Translations under genes and position numbers: made by a program | Shown: piece by piece, positions 63,437 through 64,000 of the stretch | How the letters are laid out: each line of letters begins with the position of its first letter | Position numbering within the stretch: the stretch's first letter is position 1 | Assembly: GCA_934757825.1 (NCBI GenBank) | Contig: CAKVLP010000002.1 | Location: forward strand, 248,001 to 312,000 | Direction: 5' to 3' | Origin: an uncultured Clostridia bacterium | GTDB lineage: Bacteria; Bacillota; Clostridia; Christensenellales; UBA1242 | Length of the DNA stretch: 64,000 bases | Notes under the pieces: generated by a model | Told to the model about the DNA's origin: nothing | The model's database searches: none | Seen by the model: only the letters and a program-made list of their open reading frames with translations

Positions 63437-64000
63437 TTATTCAGTTATAATTTTATCAAAATTTTCGATTGCAAATTTGCTAAGTTTTTTCTCGCACAAT
63501 TTTTTAGAATTTTCGGTGCACTCTCTTATCTTTTTGCCGTCGATAACAAGCGCAATTGTAAACGATGTCGAGTTGTCTTTTTGCTCCGAACTAACAAGTT
63601 CGTAATTTAAAGTTGGGCGAGTTTTAAGCGCCTGCAACTTTTCCTGCAATGCGGTCTTATAGTCATAATCATTTTCAATAACTTCGACCACATTTTCTAG
63701 CGAAACTATTACATTTTTGAATATAAAATCCTTAGCAGGTTCCATTCCGCCGTCTAAGTATATTGCGCCCAAAACACTCTCGAAAAGGTCGGCTTCCACA
63801 CCATCACTAACTACCTTTACCGCCCTACCAAACTTACACGCAGTGTCAAGGTGCAAGCCCTTCGACAAGCGACTTAGGTTTTTGGTGGAAACAAGATGCG
63901 ACCTAAACTTACTAAGTTCTCCGCTCGACTTGTCGGGAAACTTTTCGTACAAGTACTCGCTCACGACAATTTGCAATACGCTATCGCCCAAAAATTCGAG
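63437..64000 (-). CDS. rnc: Ribonuclease III (5' end outside the window)
   Basis: Double-strand-specific RNase. The visible part runs from LEFLGDSVLQIVVSEYLY (window edge) through LFESVLGAIYLDGG to a C-terminal dsRNA-binding domain (DYKTALQEKLQALK ... SKFAIENF). The frame stays open to position 64000, so the start and the first ~35-40 residues lie beyond the window. Upstream of smc as usual. Confidence 0.96.
   Translation of the reverse strand, partial: LEFLGDSVLQIVVSEYLYEKFPDKSSGELSKFRSHLVSTKNLSRLSKGLHLDTACKFGRAVKVVSDGVEADLFESVLGAIYLDGGMEPAKDFIFKNVIVSLENVVEVIENDYDYKTALQEKLQALKTRPTLNYELVSSEQKDNSTSFTIALVIDGKKIRECTENSKKLCEKKLSKFAIENFDKIITE

Overview
The window is an AT-rich stretch of a spore-forming, Gram-positive type genome, most likely an uncultured member of the Clostridia (Bacillota). 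This rests on the complete spoIIIAA-AH cluster, spoIVB, the gene order of the translation and SRP operons, strong AGGAGG-type ribosome binding sites that match the 3' end of the 16S gene in the window, and consensus housekeeping promoters. Nearly everything lies on the minus strand. Only a hypothetical gene, a tRNA and lysS lie on the plus strand.

Region 1 (about 0-27 kb, read right to left) is one long chain: rpsB-tsf, frr-uppS-cdsA-rseP-(polC fragment), rimP-nusA-ylxR-ylxQ-infB-rbfA-nrnA-truB, an endonuclease IV family gene, spoIIIAA to AH, an asp23-family gene, nusB-xseA-xseB-proS, argR, recN and spoIVB. It combines translation and transcription factors, undecaprenyl and phospholipid synthesis, DNA repair and the forespore feeding channel. 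The gene where polC should be keeps only the N-terminal, OB-fold and DEDDh exonuclease parts. The PHP and polymerase parts are absent.

Region 2 (27-39 kb) is more accessory: an unknown gene divergent from rpsB, a secreted leucine-rich-repeat protein, the ruvX/DUF1292 pair, a 45-residue membrane peptide too short for routine calling, an unknown gene, a tRNA-Val(CAC) with its own promoter and terminator, an O-antigen-ligase-like/glycosyltransferase pair, rplM-rpsI, two unknown genes and a 16S rRNA gene. The 16S gene stands alone with its own promoter and terminator. No 23S, 5S or spacer tRNA follows it.

Region 3 (39-64 kb, minus strand except lysS) holds iscR-iscS-iscU with a well-defined operator/promoter, hslVU with tcdA and thioredoxin, comM-dprA-topA-trmFO, a divergent plus-strand lysS, rplS, and the SRP/SMC cluster rnc-smc-ftsY-ylxM-ffh-rpsP-khpA-rimM-trmD-rbgA-rnhB-yraN. 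The ylxM-ffh promoter is perfect consensus and is followed by a perfect 24-base inverted repeat at the probable transcription start.

The most interesting points are the polymerase-less PolC, the orphan 16S gene (with a base change beside the 530 loop), the palindrome at the SRP promoter, a lysyl-tRNA synthetase lacking the motif 3 arginine, and lineage-specific tails on S9 and IscU. No CRISPR array, transposase, prophage or recognisable defence system was seen.
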